The notes under the pieces were generated by a model. It made no database searches. It was not told the origin of the DNA and was given only the letters and a program-made list of their open reading frames with translations. A program made the translations under genes and the position numbers. Of a DNA stretch of 64,000 nt, positions 32,791-41,294 are shown in pieces. This DNA comes from Collinsella sp. AF20-14LB (GTDB lineage Bacteria > Actinomycetota > Coriobacteriia > Coriobacteriales > Coriobacteriaceae), in NCBI RefSeq assembly GCF_003459505.1, contig NZ_QRWD01000003.1, positions 1 to 64,000 of the forward strand. The letters are read 5' to 3'. The stretch's first letter is position 1; each line of letters begins with the position of its first letter.

Positions 32791-34140
32791 CTACTCCACA
32801 ACATGGCCGATAAGCTCATAGCAGAAGCTATCGGTAAACTCGACCGTCAGAATATCGCCCACGGACGCCTCGCTGGCGTCCAAGTGCACCGCGCCATCGG
32901 AATCGGGCGCCTGGAACCAAGCATGGCCGATCAGCTCAGCGCCGTCCTCGGTCTCCTCGATGCCGTCGACGATCACCTGGGCGCGCTCGCCCACATGTGC
33001 GGCGGTGGCGGCAAAACCGAGCGACTCGGCCAGGTCCATGGCCTCCTGGGCGCGCTCGAGCTTGACCTCCTCATCGACCTGACCCTCCATCTTGGCGGCC
33101 AGGCTGCCCTCCTCCTGCGAGTAGGCAAAGACGCTCGTGTAGTCAAAGCCGACGGTGTCCATAAAGTCGATAAGGTCGCGGAACTCGTCGTCGGTCTCGG
33201 TCGGGAAGCCGACCATGGCCGTGGAACGGATCACGATGCCGGGGATACGCTCACGCAGATCGCGGAACAGGTCCTCGAGCTCCTGGCGCGAACCAGAACG
33301 GCGCATAGCCTTGAGGATGCGCGCGTCGCAGTGCTGCACGGGGATATCGATATAAGGCAGCACCTCGGGCGTATCGCGAATCGTATCGATAAGCTCGTCG
33401 GTCATGCCCTCGGGCTGCAGATAGAGCACGCGGACCCAGACGTTGTGCGGGCGCACGGACTCGGCGACGGCATGCAGCAGCTGCGCCAGATTGCGCGGCG
33501 AGCCATCGGTAACGTCTTCGTCGGCAAAGTCGGTGCCCCAAATACCCGTGTCCTGGCCGATCAGCACGATCTCGCGCACACCGCCGGCAACCAGGTCGCG
33601 TACCTCGGAGATAATGCTCTCGGCATCGCGCGAGTGATAACGACCGCGGATATACGGGATCATGCAGAAGCTGCAGAAGCGGTTGCAGCCATCGGAAATC
33701 TTGACGTAAGCAACGGCGCCCTCGACAGTGCGCTTGACTTGCGGAATATAGGCAGCGATCTCACGCTCGACACCCAGCACGCCATCGATGACCGCCACGA
33801 TGCCGTCCTCCTCGTCGGCCTTCACAAAGGCAGCGACCTCGGGCAGCTCGTCAGGCAGGTCGTCGCCATAGCGCGACGGCACACAGCCGCACATGACGAT
33901 GGGACAAGAACGAACGCCGTCCTGAACCTCGTTGGCGAGCTCGAGCGTGGTCTCGATGCTCTCGGACGTTGCGGAGGCGAGGAACGAGCATGTATTGACG
34001 ATGGCGATATCGGCATCCTGTGGGTCGAATGCCTCCTCGTAGCCCGCGGCGGTCAAAAGAGAACGCATGCGGTCGGTGTCAACCTCGTTCTTAGCGCACC
34101 CGAGGGTGATGTAGAGCACGGAGCCCAACGGTGTATCCAT
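32791..34140 (-). CDS. rimO: Ribosomal protein S12 methylthiotransferase RimO
   Basis: 449 residues. LGCAKNEVDTDRM, NTCSFL and CGCVPSRYGDDL carry the auxiliary-cluster cysteines; CNRFCSFCMIPYIRGRYHSR is the radical SAM motif with the RimO-type SFC; GQDTGIWG and the C-terminal TRAM domain follow. It methylthiolates Asp of S12. It begins the rimO-pgsA-pncC run; AAAGGA lies some 13 nt before the ATG. Confidence 0.95.
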   Translation of the reverse strand: MDTPLGSVLYITLGCAKNEVDTDRMRSLLTAAGYEEAFDPQDADIAIVNTCSFLASATSESIETTLELANEVQDGVRSCPIVMCGCVPSRYGDDLPDELPEVAAFVKADEEDGIVAVIDGVLGVEREIAAYIPQVKRTVEGAVAYVKISDGCNRFCSFCMIPYIRGRYHSRDAESIISEVRDLVAGGVREIVLIGQDTGIWGTDFADEDVTDGSPRNLAQLLHAVAESVRPHNVWVRVLYLQPEGMTDELIDTIRDTPEVLPYIDIPVQHCDARILKAMRRSGSRQELEDLFRDLRERIPGIVIRSTAMVGFPTETDDEFRDLIDFMDTVGFDYTSVFAYSQEEGSLAAKMEGQVDEEVKLERAQEAMDLAESLGFAATAAHVGERAQVIVDGIEETEDGAELIGHAWFQAPDSDGAVHLDASEASVGDILTVEFTDSFCYELIGHVVE

Positions 34141-34167
34141 GTTGGAGAGCAGTCCTTTCGAATGATA

Positions 34168-34665
34168 TTAGCGGTAGTTGGTGAACTGCAGCGGCTGGCC
34201 GTAGTCCTGGTCGCGCAGGAACTGGATCACGGTCTGCAACGCGTCCTTCGAAGCAGAGGAAACACGCAGCTTGTCGGCCTCGATAGTCACCTTGACCTTG
34301 AGCTTTTGGTCCTTGATGTCCTTGTTGATCTTCTTGGCGGTCGCCTGGTCGATACCCTCGACGATATGGCCGAGCACGCGCACGGTGCCGCCCGATGCCG
34401 CCTGCGGAGCATCCCACGAGACAGCCTTGAGGTCGATGCCGCGCTTGATGAGCTTGGAGCTCAGCACGTCGATAATCTGCTTGGAGACAAAGTCGGCCGG
34501 GGCGTTGATCGTAAAGAGCTTGTCGCCCTTCGAAAGCTCGATCGTGGCGCCGGAATCCTTCAGGTCATAGCGCTGGGAAATCTCGCGCGTGGTTTGCTGG
34601 AAGGCGTTGTCGACCTCTTGCATGTTGACCTCGGACACGACGTCGAAGCTGGAATCTTTAGCCAT
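34168..34665 (-). CDS. YajQ-family nucleotide-binding protein
   Basis: 165 residues, the full YajQ length. MAKDSSFDVVSEVNMQEVDNA, SQRYDLKDSGATIEL and the end LRDQDYGQPLQFTNYR match the family. YajQ binds cyclic di-GMP in Xanthomonas and nucleic acid or nucleotides elsewhere; its ligand here cannot be told. It lies between rodZ and rimO. Confidence 0.93.
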   Translation of the reverse strand: MAKDSSFDVVSEVNMQEVDNAFQQTTREISQRYDLKDSGATIELSKGDKLFTINAPADFVSKQIIDVLSSKLIKRGIDLKAVSWDAPQAASGGTVRVLGHIVEGIDQATAKKINKDIKDQKLKVKVTIEADKLRVSSASKDALQTVIQFLRDQDYGQPLQFTNYR

Positions 34666-34691
34666 GATGTTTCCTTTCGCGTACGAGCGGC

Positions 34692-36203
34692 TTAGTAGCT
34701 ATCGTACGAATAGTCGGTAGAATCGGTGGGCGTCTGGCCGTCAGTTGCGGTATCGGCGCCATCCGTGGACTGGGCATCGGTGCCGTCGGTGGTGTCGGTA
34801 CCATCGGTGGTGTCGGTACCATCAGAACTTTCACCATTCTCGGAACCAGTCGTCTCCTTCTTGGGAACGGTGATCGTCACACGCGCCACGCCCGAGGTCT
34901 TGGTATCGTAACGGACCTTTTCGCCGTTCTTGGTAACGGTGACATCGGAAGGCTTGGACGTGGTGATCTCGATCGAGGACTCAGGCGTGTACTCCTGCTC
35001 AAAGGGGCCAGTCGCCTGGGCGCCATAGACCGACTTGCCATCGACCTTGACCTCAATCCAGGCGGTCTTTCCCTTGGCAACGGAGACCTTGACCTTCGTT
35101 ACCTCGTTTTCTTCCTTTTTAGCCGTCGTCTTGGTGGCGTCCGAAACGGTCGACTCATCCGTCGCCTCATCGGTGTCATCGTCCTCGTCGACCGTTTCGG
35201 TCTTCTTAGAAGACTTCTTGGGCGTCGTCTTGGTAGCAGTGGGCGTCTCGGGCGTGGTCTCGGGCGTCGAAGATGCGCAGCCGCGCAGAAGTACCACGAT
35301 GAGCACGATCAGCAGCAACGCCACGGCACCGATGCCGGCGTAGACGATACGCGGATCGAGACCGTTGTTTTGAGGAGTACGGGAACCGCCGCGTCCACGA
35401 CTGGAACTGCTGCGGCCGCCTCCCTGAGGCATACGACCACGATTGCTGTCGGAACGGCCGCGATAGCCACCCTGGCCCTGAAGGCTGCGCTGACCCGAGC
35501 GGGGCGCAAGTTCACCGCGGCCTTGATAGCCACGCTGGCCCGCACGCGGAGCCGAAGAGCGCTGGCCATACGGCTGTGATTGAGAGCGAAGACGCGGCGT
35601 CACCTGCGTGGCATCGGCGTCCGCATAGCCGCCGAGAGCACGACCGGCAGAGACACCACGGTAGCCACGATCGGAATAGCCGCCATCTCCGTAGCCGACA
35701 CGGGGATCGCGCACCACACCGCGGGCAGCGGGAAGCGCACGATCGTCGGGCATAGGCGTGCTGCGGAAACGATCGCGCTGAGAACGGATTTCCTCACTGG
35801 ACCCCGTCTCGGTAATATAGCCAGCCTGCTGCGGACGCTGACCATAACGCGTTGAGCGACCACCCTGAACCATCAGGAAGCGCCCGTTATCGACAGAGGA
35901 ACGCGAATTGACGTAGCCGGCGGCGTCCTGAAAACGACCGCCCTGCTGCGACGTCTCGCGTTCGTATGCCATCAGGTCGTCAAAGTAGGCATTGACGACC
36001 TCGCGCGGATTGAGGCCCAAAAAACGAGCATAGCTCGAAATCATGCCCTGCGCATAGCCGCGCGGCGGCATCGAAGCAAAGTTACCAGTCTCGAAAAACT
36101 CGATGATCTGCGGCCTGATTTTGATGGTGTTGGCGACCTGCTGAATGGAAAGGCCCATTCGGCGACGCTGCTCGAGCAGCATGTCACCAAAGCGTGCAGC
36201 CAT
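34692..36203 (-). CDS. RodZ-like cell-shape protein
   Basis: 503 residues. An N-terminal HTH_25-type domain (about 4-75: FGDMLLEQRRRMGLSIQQVA, FFETGNFASMPPRGYAQGMI), a long Arg/Gly/Gln-rich disordered linker (about 95-270), one membrane helix (about 281-302, IVYAGIGAVALLLIVLIVVLL), a Thr/Lys/Asp-rich stretch and an extracytoplasmic beta domain (about 360-440), ending in a repeated TDGTDTTDGTD tail. RodZ links MreB to the wall machinery, but no mreB is in the window. Its ATG overlaps the ftsK stop (TGATG). Confidence 0.82.
   Translation of the reverse strand: MAARFGDMLLEQRRRMGLSIQQVANTIKIRPQIIEFFETGNFASMPPRGYAQGMISSYARFLGLNPREVVNAYFDDLMAYERETSQQGGRFQDAAGYVNSRSSVDNGRFLMVQGGRSTRYGQRPQQAGYITETGSSEEIRSQRDRFRSTPMPDDRALPAARGVVRDPRVGYGDGGYSDRGYRGVSAGRALGGYADADATQVTPRLRSQSQPYGQRSSAPRAGQRGYQGRGELAPRSGQRSLQGQGGYRGRSDSNRGRMPQGGGRSSSSRGRGGSRTPQNNGLDPRIVYAGIGAVALLLIVLIVVLLRGCASSTPETTPETPTATKTTPKKSSKKTETVDEDDDTDEATDESTVSDATKTTAKKEENEVTKVKVSVAKGKTAWIEVKVDGKSVYGAQATGPFEQEYTPESSIEITTSKPSDVTVTKNGEKVRYDTKTSGVARVTITVPKKETTGSENGESSDGTDTTDGTDTTDGTDAQSTDGADTATDGQTPTDSTDYSYDSY
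34770..34832. repeat. Short tandem repeat in the 3' end of the rodZ-like gene
   Basis: The unit GTCGGTACCATCGGTGGT is repeated about two to three times with small changes and encodes the DGTDTT peptide repeat. Repeat number could vary between strains. Confidence 0.6.
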
Positions 36204-38983
36204 CAGAATCCTCCAAACTCACGATCTTCACGTGCCATCTCGGCGTCGACAGATTCCAGCGCGGCAAGCCCCTCCTCGTCCAACAGGACCTCGCGCGGCT
36301 TGGAACCGTCGGGCGGGCCGACGACACCCTTTTCTTCCAGCATGTCCATAATACGCCCGGCACGCGCATAGCCAACCTTCAGACGACGTTGCAGGCCAGA
36401 TGTGGAGCCAAGCTGCGATTCCACCACAATATGGGCGGCTTCCCAAATGAGTGGATCATCGTCTTGCGGCTCGGCTACTCCGGTGCGGACAATGCCTCCG
36501 CCACCCGCCATGGACATGGAAGCGGGCGCCACGGCAGACAGGATCTCCTCGTGGTAGTCTGGCTCACTCTGCGACTTGACGAACTCGACAATCTCGTTGA
36601 TCTCATCATCCGAGACAAAGCAGCCCTGGATACGGCGGGGCTTGCCCCAGTCGACCTTGGAGAACAACATGTCGCCCAAACCGGTGAGCTTCTCGGCGCC
36701 CATCTGGTCGATGATGACGCGCGAGTCGATGCCCGTGGCGACGTTAAAGGCGATGCGGTTGGTGATGTTGGCCTTGATGAGGCCCGTCACCACGTTGGAG
36801 CTGGGGCGCTGCGTGGCAACGATAAGATGAATACCAGCGGCACGGCCCAGCTGTGCAATACGCACGATCGAGGCCTCGACATCCTTACCGGCGACCATCA
36901 TCAGGTCAGAGAGCTCGTCAATGATAATGACCAGGTAGGGCATCTTTTGCGGCGGATTGTCGTAATGCTCAAACTCGCCGGCGGCCTGCTTTTCGTTGTA
37001 GGTCGAGATCTTACGCACGTTGAGACGCTCGAAGACCTTCAGGCGACGCTCCATCTCGGACACGGCCCATTGCAGAGCGCTCGCGGCCTGCTTGGGCTCG
37101 GTCACCACGGGCACATAGAGATGCGGCAGACCGTTATAGCCCGCAAGCTCGACGCGCTTGGGGTCGACCATAATCAGGCGAACGTCCTCGGGAAGGGCGC
37201 GCATGAGCAAGGTCGTGATGATGGAATTGATCATCACCGACTTACCAGAACCGGTCGTACCGGCAATCAACAGGTGAGGCATCTTGGCGAGGTCGGCGAC
37301 AACCGGCGTGCCCTCGGCGTCGCGGCCGATGGCGAGCTCGAGCGGACCGCCCTTCACATAGGGCAGTACGTCGCCCAGATTGACGTTCTGGCGCTTGCGG
37401 TTGGGAATCTCGATGCCCACGAGCGAGGTGCCGGGGATCGGGGCAAAGATACGCACCGACTGGGCAGCGAGCGAAAGCGCGATATCGTCCTCGAGGCTCG
37501 AGATTTTGCTCACACGCTCGCCCTCACCGGGCTGCAGCTTAAAGGTCGTCACCGTGGGGCCGGCGATCCAGCCGACCACGCGGGCACTGCGGCCAAACTC
37601 AAGCAAGGTGGATTGCAGTGACTCAGCGGTCTGCTCCAGCTCCTTGTCCGAAGACGCAGCGGAAGCCGACTGCGGGTTGGCATGCAGGATTTCGAGCGGC
37701 GGAAGCTTGAGGCCGTCCTCTTCTTCGCCCTCGGCGTCAGTTGCGGTGTCGCTCGCTCCCCCATTGTCAGCCGCAGCAGGAGCGGCAGAGGCCGTAGAGG
37801 TTGAGGCGTCAGCGACCTTGGGGTGCTTCAGGAAGTCGGGGATCTGGGGTGCGGCCGAGACGGGATTCACGGAAAACGGCGGCTCGGACTCGTCAACCTT
37901 GTCCGGATCGTCCTCCATCGAAAGCTGTCCGGTGACCTGGCCGCGCTTTGCATGGCGACGCGGCAGCAAAGTTGTCTTTGCGGTCTCAATCGGAGCCTCG
38001 TCGTCCACGTCATCGCCCTCGGTGAGCTCAATCTCGCTATCGGACCAAGACGGGTCGGGCTCACTCGTATTGAGCTTGGGAACCGTCTTGCCCTTCTTGG
38101 CATGACGGCGCGGCAGCAGCGTCGTCTTGGCGCGCTCGGCTTCAACCGACTCGGATACGTCAACAAATGGGTCATCGTCCTCGTCGTCATCCAAAACCGG
38201 GTCGACATCGCCACCCATGACCGTGGTCACCGCGGCGTCAGTCCCCTTCTGGCGCAGAATGCTCAGGTGCGGACGAGCGACGCCGGGAACAGACAGGGCC
38301 TCTTCATCGCCCCACGGGCTCGCATTGACATCGGCACGTCGACGCTCGGCAAAATCGGCAGCGCGATCGCGTGCGGAGCGCAAAACGCCACCCACCGAAA
38401 AGCCGATAATGACCAAACCAACGACGACAAGCCCCAGCAAGACAACCATGGCGATAGGTTTACCCAGGGCGTTTTGCAAGGCACTTGCGATAAAGGCGCC
38501 AATGTAGCCGCCCGACACGGAAAGGTTCTGCGGCGTAAACATAAGGTCGCACGAATCGCTCGTGCCCGGCACCATCAGCGAAAGAATGGAGACGACGGCG
38601 ATAAAGACCAAGGCGCCGCCCGCAACAGAGCGCACGTTGAGCGGCGAGTCCTCACCCAAAAAGAGCGTGGCGGCAAACAGCAAGATGACGATCGGCAGCA
38701 CGTAGGCGCCCAGACCAAAGCCCAGGTGGTAGAAACCGGCAACCGCAGCCGTCACGGGCGCTGTTGCCGGAGAGATCACGGCAATGAAGGACGCGATCGC
38801 CAAAACGGCGATGACCACACCAGCGATATCGCGATTGGCCGAAGGCTCGACCAAGGGCTCAAAATCGTCGAAGTCTGCCTCATGGCCCTTATTGGCACGA
38901 AGATGGGAACCGGCACCCTTAGCAGATGCCGGTTGGTTGTTGGCCTTATTGCCTTTGGCGTTTTGTGCAGATCCGCGCGCCAA
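36203..38983 (-). CDS. ftsK: DNA translocase FtsK/SpoIIIE
   Basis: 926 residues, starting at TTG 38983; GGAGG in the end of rnj lies 5 nt before it. Four N-terminal membrane helices (about 52-190), an acidic disordered linker with two similar TTLLPRRHAKKG/R segments, then the motor with GTTGSGKSVM, LIIIDELSDLMM and QRPSSNVVTG, and a gamma winged helix (LQRRLKVGYARAGRIMD) that reads KOPS-like sequences. It moves chromosome ends across the septum. Confidence 0.95.
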   Translation of the reverse strand: MARGSAQNAKGNKANNQPASAKGAGSHLRANKGHEADFDDFEPLVEPSANRDIAGVVIAVLAIASFIAVISPATAPVTAAVAGFYHLGFGLGAYVLPIVILLFAATLFLGEDSPLNVRSVAGGALVFIAVVSILSLMVPGTSDSCDLMFTPQNLSVSGGYIGAFIASALQNALGKPIAMVVLLGLVVVGLVIIGFSVGGVLRSARDRAADFAERRRADVNASPWGDEEALSVPGVARPHLSILRQKGTDAAVTTVMGGDVDPVLDDDEDDDPFVDVSESVEAERAKTTLLPRRHAKKGKTVPKLNTSEPDPSWSDSEIELTEGDDVDDEAPIETAKTTLLPRRHAKRGQVTGQLSMEDDPDKVDESEPPFSVNPVSAAPQIPDFLKHPKVADASTSTASAAPAAADNGGASDTATDAEGEEEDGLKLPPLEILHANPQSASAASSDKELEQTAESLQSTLLEFGRSARVVGWIAGPTVTTFKLQPGEGERVSKISSLEDDIALSLAAQSVRIFAPIPGTSLVGIEIPNRKRQNVNLGDVLPYVKGGPLELAIGRDAEGTPVVADLAKMPHLLIAGTTGSGKSVMINSIITTLLMRALPEDVRLIMVDPKRVELAGYNGLPHLYVPVVTEPKQAASALQWAVSEMERRLKVFERLNVRKISTYNEKQAAGEFEHYDNPPQKMPYLVIIIDELSDLMMVAGKDVEASIVRIAQLGRAAGIHLIVATQRPSSNVVTGLIKANITNRIAFNVATGIDSRVIIDQMGAEKLTGLGDMLFSKVDWGKPRRIQGCFVSDDEINEIVEFVKSQSEPDYHEEILSAVAPASMSMAGGGGIVRTGVAEPQDDDPLIWEAAHIVVESQLGSTSGLQRRLKVGYARAGRIMDMLEEKGVVGPPDGSKPREVLLDEEGLAALESVDAEMAREDREFGGF

Positions 38984-38984
38984 A

Positions 38985-40655
38985 CTAAACCTCCATGACG
39001 ACCGGGATGATCATCGGGCGAGTGCGCGTACGGCTCCAGATAAAGTTGGAGAGCGAGTCGCGCACGGCCTTGCGAATGGCGTCGGAACCGCTGCTGGTAA
39101 AGCTGAACTTGCCCTTCTCGATCGTCTTCATGATGGACGCGGAGGCATCCTCGGAGAACTGGTCGTCGATGGCAAACGAAACGCCGCGGCCCGAGAACTC
39201 GATGGCCTCGATCTTCTTGTGCTTGAGCGAGACGATGGCGACAGCCGTAACCATACCGTCGTTGGCGAGCTTCTGGCGATCGCGCAGGACGATGGGGTCG
39301 GTATCGCCGATGCGCAGACCGTCGACGTAGACGACGCCGGACTCGACGGGCGTGCCGCGCTTGACGATGCCGCCACGCATCTCGAGCGTGTCACCGTTAT
39401 CGAGGATAAAGATATGATCGTCCTTGAGACCCATCTTACGGGCCAGCTGGGCATGGGCGCGCAGATGCACGGCCTCACCGTGAACCGGCATAAAGTACGT
39501 GGGCTTAGCCATGGCAATCAGGAGCTTGAGCTCCTCCTGGCTACCGTGACCGGAGACGTGAACGAGAGCGCGGTTCTTATCCCACACGTCGCAGCCGAGC
39601 TTGGCAAGGCTGTTGACGACCTGCTGGACGGCTTTCTCATTGCCGGGAACAGGAGTTGCCGAGAGGATAACGGTATCGCCCTCATGGATGGAGAGCGTCT
39701 TGTGCTCGCCATTGGCCATGCGGGACAGGGCCGACAGCGGCTCGCCCTGCGAACCGGTGCACATGACGACAATCTTGTCGTCAGGCAGGTTATCAATGTC
39801 GAAGGCATCGATGATATCAGCGTCATCGATGTTGAGGTAGCCCAGCTCGCGCGCCACGCGGGTGTTAGTGAGCATGGAGCGACCGGTCACGACGACCTTA
39901 CGGCCGCACTTGCGGGCGGCATCGCAGATCTGCTGCAAACGATGGATGTGGCTCGAGAACGATGCGACGAACACGCGACCCGGGGCGTTCTTGATGGCGT
40001 GCAGCAGGTTGGGACCAACCTCGGCCTCGGACTTGGTAAAGCCGGGAACCGTGGCATTGGTGGAGTCGGAAAGCAGCAGGTCGATGCCCTGCTTGGCAAA
40101 GCGGCTGATAGCGGCGTAGTCGGGCGTGACGCCATCGATGGGCGTCTGGTCGAGCTTAAAGTCGCCGGTGTGCATAACGGTGCCCTGATTGGTGCGGATG
40201 AACACGCCCAGAGCGCCGGGGATGGAGTGCGTCATCGAGAAGAAGTCGAGCGAGATGCCGCCGAGGTTGACATGGCTGCCGCCCTTGACCTCGCGGAACT
40301 TGGGCGCGCGAATGCGGAACTCGGAGAGCTTGCCCTCGATAAAACCGAGCGTCAGCTTGCTCGAGAAGATGGGCACCTTGTTGTTGAGGTCCTGCAGCAG
40401 GTACGGAAGCGAACCGGTGTGGTCCTCGTGGCCGTGGGTGACGATGATACCGCGGAGCTTCTCCTCGTTCTCCAGAACATAGGTGTAGTCGGGAAGCACC
40501 AGGTCGATACCGGGCTGGGAGTCATCCGGGAACATGAGGCCAGCGTCGACGAGCACCATGTCGTCGCCGCACTCGAAGACCGTCATGTTCTTGCCGATGC
40601 CGTCAAGGCCGCCAAGCGGGATGATCTTCAAGGGAGATGATTTTTTAGCTGCCAT
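38985..40655 (-). CDS. rnj: Ribonuclease J
   Basis: 556 residues from ATG 40655 (MAAKKSSPLKIIPLGGLDGIGKN). The metallo-beta-lactamase motif HGHEDH binds the two metal ions; the beta-CASP part has SDSTNATVPG and FASFSSHIHR-like blocks, and VHVSGHG and PVHGE complete the site. 5'-3' exonuclease and endonuclease in mRNA decay and rRNA maturation. AAAGGAA lies about 15 nt upstream, a long spacing. ftsK follows directly, 1 bp after the stop. Confidence 0.95.
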   Translation of the reverse strand: MAAKKSSPLKIIPLGGLDGIGKNMTVFECGDDMVLVDAGLMFPDDSQPGIDLVLPDYTYVLENEEKLRGIIVTHGHEDHTGSLPYLLQDLNNKVPIFSSKLTLGFIEGKLSEFRIRAPKFREVKGGSHVNLGGISLDFFSMTHSIPGALGVFIRTNQGTVMHTGDFKLDQTPIDGVTPDYAAISRFAKQGIDLLLSDSTNATVPGFTKSEAEVGPNLLHAIKNAPGRVFVASFSSHIHRLQQICDAARKCGRKVVVTGRSMLTNTRVARELGYLNIDDADIIDAFDIDNLPDDKIVVMCTGSQGEPLSALSRMANGEHKTLSIHEGDTVILSATPVPGNEKAVQQVVNSLAKLGCDVWDKNRALVHVSGHGSQEELKLLIAMAKPTYFMPVHGEAVHLRAHAQLARKMGLKDDHIFILDNGDTLEMRGGIVKRGTPVESGVVYVDGLRIGDTDPIVLRDRQKLANDGMVTAVAIVSLKHKKIEAIEFSGRGVSFAIDDQFSEDASASIMKTIEKGKFSFTSSGSDAIRKAVRDSLSNFIWSRTRTRPMIIPVVMEV

Positions 40656-40843
40656 AAGTGAGTGTTGTTTCCTTTCTTCGAAACGGGTCTGGAACAACCG
40701 ACGGGGCGCTTCTGGCAAACCGACCGCCGGGAACGTACAAATATGCATCGCAGAGTCGATGCAATAACCACAGTATGATACCCATTTGCACAACAACAGA
40801 CCACCCATGCATCAAAGCCCCATCTGAACTGGTCTATCCCGCC

Positions 40844-40976
40844 GGTTTCCCGTGGGGCGGGCGCTGATGAAGTTTCCTGCTCTACAGTCCTGCTCACGAC
40901 GGAGGCCACATTAAGTGGCCTCCTGTTCGTGCGGAACTCGCGATAAACTTCATCAGCGCCCGCCCCACGGGAAACC
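40844..40976 (+). ncRNA. Structured hairpin element, family 2 copy A (RNA or mobile hairpin)
   Basis: A perfect outer stem of about 32 bp (starting GGTTTCCCGTGGGG, ending CCCCACGGGAAACC) encloses an internal loop and a tip helix GGAGGCCAC-ATTAA-GTGGCCTCC. Copy B shares the loop segments CCTGCTCTACAGTCCTGC and GCGGAACTCGCGAT and the ATTAA tip, while helices differ with pairing kept. A transcript is not shown, so a mobile DNA hairpin is equally possible. Confidence 0.6.
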
Positions 40977-41104
40977 TGCCAAAAAGGGACAGGTTTGTTT
41001 TGGTCGGTTTTATCTGGGAAGATGCTGCTGCGGCTATCTACAGATCTGAAATCTGACTACTGAATAGACTGTCTAGCTAAATAGCGAGCGGCACTAACCA
41101 GCCC

Positions 41105-41244
41105 TTTTGCTTGCGACCGGGAGGGGCGCATATGAAGTTTATCGCGAGTTCCGCACGCAAAGGAAAGCACTTAATGTGCTTTCCGTCTTGCGCAGGACTG
41201 TAGAGCAGGAAACTTCATATGCGGCCCTCCCGGGCGCAAACAAA
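41105..41244 (-). ncRNA. Structured hairpin element, family 2 copy B (inverted)
   Basis: Outer stem of 33 nt with three mismatches. Read on the minus strand, tip helix GGAAAGCAC-ATTAA-GTGCTTTCC replaces that of copy A by paired changes, and CGCAA/TTGCG replaces CACGA/TCGTG below it. Loop segments are identical to copy A. Confidence 0.6.
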
Positions 41245-41271
41245 AGGGCGACCCCTTAGGAGTCGCCCTTG
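41240..41271 (-). terminator. Terminator of pnp
   Basis: AAGGGCGAC (41244-41252) and GTCGCCCTT (41262-41270); on the minus strand the hairpin is followed by TTTGTTTG. Confidence 0.8.
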
Positions 41272-41294
41272 CATGAGCTGCTTATGTACGGCTG

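Larger units (their letters stand above)
40656..41294. other. Intergenic region with two structured hairpins
   Basis: 640 bp between pnp and rnj, without a gene. It carries the rnj start region, structured hairpin A (40844-40976), 130 bp without clear signal, hairpin B inverted (41105-41244) and the pnp terminator. Confidence 0.75.

Noticed and set aside
31654..34695. 1013-codon plus frame
   Set aside because: Antisense to pncC, pgsA, rimO and yajQ, all of which have full motifs; long antisense frames are common at this base composition.
40656..41294. Retron (msr/msd with reverse transcriptase)
   Set aside because: The long hairpins recall msd, but no reverse-transcriptase gene is in or near the region.
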